This document shows, piece by piece, positions 60,938 to 64,000 of a stretch of 64,000 bases of DNA. Origin of the DNA: Macrophomina tecta (Eukaryota; Ascomycota; Dothideomycetes; Botryosphaeriales; Botryosphaeriaceae). Within the stretch, counting starts at the first letter, position 1. Every line of letters begins with the position of its first letter. The stretch spans positions 310,001 to 374,000 of the forward strand of contig JAKSGN010000038.1 of the NCBI GenBank assembly GCA_024180945.1, given 5' to 3'. Position numbers and translations under genes: made by a program. The notes beneath the pieces are model-generated. The model had not been told where the DNA came from and did not search any database. It saw nothing but the letters and a program-made list of their open reading frames with translations.

Positions 60938-61715
60938 TATTACGAACCCCAGAGGACAAGGGCTTTATAACCCTACGAGCGGAAGGCCCGCACGGAAAAA
61001 GGCACCGTAGGGGCTAGAAACCCATAGGAACGGTAGAGCTGCACCACTAGCACGCCCGCACGGGAAAACCAGCCGCAAGGAAAGACGGCGCGTACGGGCC
61101 TAGATAAGATAGTAATGAAAGCCCGCACGGGAGCGATACCTACGCGGCACAATAAGACTATAAGAATATAGACTAGATAAACTCCCGCAGGGGAAGAACG
61201 CCTATAAGGGAGAAGTTACGAATTCCGGAAACTGGCTTCAAGCTAAGAGGAACGGACGGGAGAAAGTCGAATAACTTATACGGTTTAAGGGACGATAGTC
61301 TAGCGGTAGAATACTCCCGTAACCGATATAGAAGTCGGATTCCAGGAAACGGGCTTTAGCGCCCGAGTTACGTAGGACCTATAGGGCCCACCTAGATTAA
61401 CCTAATCTAAGATTAATAATCTAATACCATTAATCTAGCTGCTTTGATCTAGCTATATCGATCTAGATTGCTATAATTTTTCTACAATATATAGATACAC
61501 TTATTAGATAGTACTTTAATCTTCGTAGTTAACTTAAAGTTCTAATACAACCCTATTAGAGGTAATAAGCCTAACGCGCACCGCACACCGATATATTACG
61601 TAATCACTACCTTCGTTCTAATTCTTTACCCTCCTCTTATTCTTTAAGGTAAACCCTTTAGCTACCTAACCCTACTAGGTAATTCCAAAGCCTAGTGGAA
61701 GAGGCCGCCGTTATA
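60938..61715 (+). repeat. 3' LTR of Gypsy-B3
   Basis: Same length as the 5' LTR, with only scattered transitions between them. It is preceded by the inverted repeat at 60903-60919 and the purine tract 60924-60937. Confidence 0.93.
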
Positions 61716-62128
61716 AAGAGAATAGCGAATATATTATTTACTTATTAGAGTAGAAGTTAGATTTCGAAAAATAGGCCTTAGCGCCTAAGTTACGTATAGA
61801 ATCTACTTTAGATTAGAGCTAATCTAACTCTCTAATCTAGAATTCTAATTCTATAACTAGATTTCTTATATATATTAGGTTATTATAACTTTTCTATAGT
61901 ATATAGATATACTTTTTAGATAGGACTTTAATTTTTATAGTTAACTTAAGATTTTAATATAGACTTATTAGAGATAATAAGCCTAACGCGTATTATATAC
62001 TAATTTATTATATAACTACTATTTATTATTCTAATTCTTTATTCTTCTTTTATTCTTTAAGGTAAACCTTACTACTATCTAACTCTACTAGGCGATACTA
62101 AAGCCTAGTAGAAGAGACTATTATTATA

Positions 62129-62725
62129 CTTTAACTATTATTCTTATAAGAAAAGATAGTTCTAAGAATAGAAATACTTAATAATAAGATAGTATTACCT
62201 AATACTTAATACTAACTAAGTAATATAATAAATAATATAGAGATAAATAATAATAATTTTTTATAGCTAACTATAGCTGACCTCTTTTAGATTATCTAAG
62301 ATATATAAGGCTAGATTAGTAAACTTTATAAATAACTCTAGAAGTAAACTAATAAAAATACCTAGCTTTACTAATAAATAGATAAATTTTATAATCGAGC
62401 TATTCTAGCTATCTATACTTCGGCGCTAATATATATTCTAATATCTATAATAACTTAACCCTCTAATAGAAGTACGAAAATAGCTAAACTAGATCTATTC
62501 TATAATAACTAAAAGAAGCTCTAAATCTTTTTTTATAACTTAATCTATACTTTTTTTTTAACTCTAGAGACTTCTCTATAAATAATAAAAAGATAATATT
62601 CGCTACTATCTACCTCTATAATATTATAGTATAGTAGTTTAAGCCCTACCTTAGAGACTAAATAGAGAAAGAACTAGAGATATATAAAAAAAATACTAAA
62701 AAGATCTTTAGTAGCTATAAATACT
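62129..62725 (+). pseudogene. Gypsy-B4 gag remnant, N-terminal part
   Basis: Aligns with the leader and start of gag in Gypsy-B3 (54155-54740) up to the block equivalent to SSYKYF, where Copia-3 interrupts it. TAG/TAA stops are frequent. Confidence 0.75.
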
Positions 62726-62978
62726 TATTAGATTAATTACGTGTATATAGCTTTTACTAAGTTGTTAGAATATTTAATTTAGTAGTATTTTAGATTTAGT
62801 TATATCTTATACTCGTTGTATACTTATCTTAGTAGATAAGTAAGTTACATACTCGTTTTACCCTAGTAGATAGAATAGATATAAGAAAAGCCCATACGGC
62901 CTTCCTTTACTAGATATACTACTTATTCTAATTAATTCTTTTATTATTAATTAAGCCGTTATACTACTTATTCTAATA
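62726..62978 (+). repeat. 5' LTR of Copia-3 (long 253-bp form)
   Basis: Exactly 253 bp, like both LTRs of Copia-2, ending ttctaata. It is followed at once by the primer site gttataagcccaggtgcg. Confidence 0.92.
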
Positions 62979-63299
62979 GTTATAAGCCCAGGTGCGTCTT
63001 TAGTACCTTTTATATTCTAAGCCATCCTTCCTAGTACCTTATTGTGCTATTCCGAGCGTTCCGTAGTATTCGGACGTTTATTCTTAGTATTCTTTTACTA
63101 TACGTGTTCTATAACGGAGGACTTTAGTTGCCTCCTATAATACGCCTTTTTTATTACCTAAAGCGTAGCACTTTTCCACCGCCTTAGAGTAATACTTTTA
63201 AGTAAACAGCTTATTTATTAGCTTTACACCTACTACCTACTTTAGCAACTTACCTGTGCCTCCTTTAGTATATAATACGACGTAATATAATACTACGCT

Positions 63300-64000
63300 A
63301 TAACGTCTTCTAAACCTATCGTTGTCTTAAAGATAGCTAATAATTGGGATAAATAGTACTTTATTATCTAATCACGAGCTAAGAAATACGAGATATTCGA
63401 CTATATCGACCTATCGAAGCCATCGAAGCCTTCTTAACTAAGCGAGCCAGCTAAGATTCTAGAGCTACTAGTCTCTAATCTAAACTAATAAAGAGCCTAG
63501 GAGCGCTATAAAATATAAATTAAAGCTCGTAAAAGGGACCTATTTAAGCATAAGAAGCTTAAAAAGAAGATTAATAATCTATTAACGATTATTAAGGACT
63601 TAGTAAGCCTATTACTACTCCTAATTCTAAAAAAGCTTAGGGGCGATTCGCACCCCTATTCTTAGCTTATAGCGCTTAAGGCGCGGCTCTAGCTAATAAG
63701 GGAAACTTAAGAGGAACTTATTATTAATAAGCTTCGCTAGCTTAAGAAGCCTCCAAGTAGCTAGAATATTAATAAATAGCTTTTATAATAGAAAGAGACT
63801 CTATTTAAGGTAGAGAAGCTTAAACTTCTAGAAGTTATAGATAATCGAGATAAAATCGCCTTTCTTAAGGCGCTTACCCCTCTTAATACCTATTAGGCCT
63901 TAACCTATAAGATTAAGCTATAGTATAATGAGCTTAATAGGTCGCTTTATAAAATAATTATCGACTACCGAAACTACTTACGCTAGAATACAGCTAAGAA
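63300..64000 (+). pseudogene. Copia-3 gag remnant, partial
   Basis: Same gag as Copia-1, beginning with ATA at 63300 (the expected ATG after RIP), then ACG-TCT-TCT and KPIVVLK. The motif DYIDLSKPSKPS is visible near 63400. Stops are TAG/TAA, and the gene continues past the window end. Confidence 0.82.

Larger units (their letters stand above)
53377..61715 (+). mobile_element. Gypsy-B3, full-length and least RIPped Gypsy element, TSD aagag
   Basis: Two 778-bp LTRs (53377-54154 and 60938-61715) with aagag on both sides (53372-53376 and 61716-61720). It inserted into the 5' LTR of Gypsy-B4. CA, TG and GG are clearly more frequent than in any neighbour, and the gag-pol frame is readable with few changes apart from TAG/TAA. 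It is the best reference copy for the family and probably the youngest full element here. Confidence 0.95.
53054..62725 (+). mobile_element. Gypsy-B4, 5' part only; split by Gypsy-B3 and Copia-3
   Basis: Its 5' LTR lies in two pieces, 53054-53376 and 61721-62128 (731 bp in total), and its interior runs 62129-62725 until Copia-3 begins. The primer-site region ctttaactattattctta and the start of gag match those of Gypsy-B3 (compare 54155 onward), with more TA. The rest of the element lies beyond the window. The likely left target duplicate is taaag (53049-53053). Confidence 0.88.
62726..64000 (+). mobile_element. Copia-3, 5' part, runs off the window end
   Basis: Begins tattagattaattacg at 62726, inserted in the gag of Gypsy-B4. 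The candidate left duplicate is atact (62721-62725); the right end is outside the window. It matches Copia-1 and Copia-2 through the LTR, primer site and gag, and is one of the less mutated Copia copies. Confidence 0.92.

Overview
This window looks like a repeat-rich, AT-rich compartment of a filamentous ascomycete (Pezizomycotina) genome. About 60 of the 64 kb is LTR retrotransposon sequence worn down by repeat-induced point mutation (RIP). The dinucleotides CA and TG are nearly absent, TA is everywhere, and reading frames are broken by TAG/TAA where CAG, CAA or TGG would be expected. The only well-preserved host gene is a five-exon cytochrome P450 at 36362-38203, in an unRIPped island of about 4.3 kb (34533-38850). 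All structural calls come from reading the sequence; no database search was run.

Left arm (1-34532): a nest of retroelements. The oldest layer is a + strand Ty3/Gypsy element (here Gypsy-C) whose 3' LTR ends at 34532. Its gag begins at 12026, directly against a minus-strand Gypsy-A (1-12025). Copia-1 (3021-8671, TSD ataag) sits in the reverse transcriptase of Gypsy-A. Copia-2 (16137-22765, minus, TSD ctaac) sits in the pol gene of Gypsy-C and carries a solo Gypsy-B LTR (20380-21160, TSD atttt). Full-length Gypsy-B1 (24455-33419, TSD tagag/taaag) sits just after the chromodomain of Gypsy-C and carries a little-mutated solo LTR of another family (30098-30706, TSD ataac).

Central island (34533-38850): about 650 bp with no recognised gene, then a minus-strand relic of a Zn(II)2Cys6 transcription factor in which three of six zinc-binding cysteines have become tyrosine. 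Next come a short tandem repeat, a 214-bp imperfect palindrome, and the divergently oriented P450 gene (507 codons, four introns, all P450 signature motifs present). The layout resembles the remnant of a secondary-metabolism locus, but only these two genes remain.

Right arm (38850-64000): a Gypsy-B LTR fragment split by a solo Gypsy-A LTR (TSD ttaga), then an unrecognised RIP-degraded element. The latter is interrupted by Gypsy-B2 (43245-52162, minus, TSD gttac, itself holding a solo LTR with TSD tatat). Gypsy-B4 (from 53054) follows. It is split by the least-mutated full element, Gypsy-B3 (53377-61715, TSD aagag), and by Copia-3, which runs off the window end.
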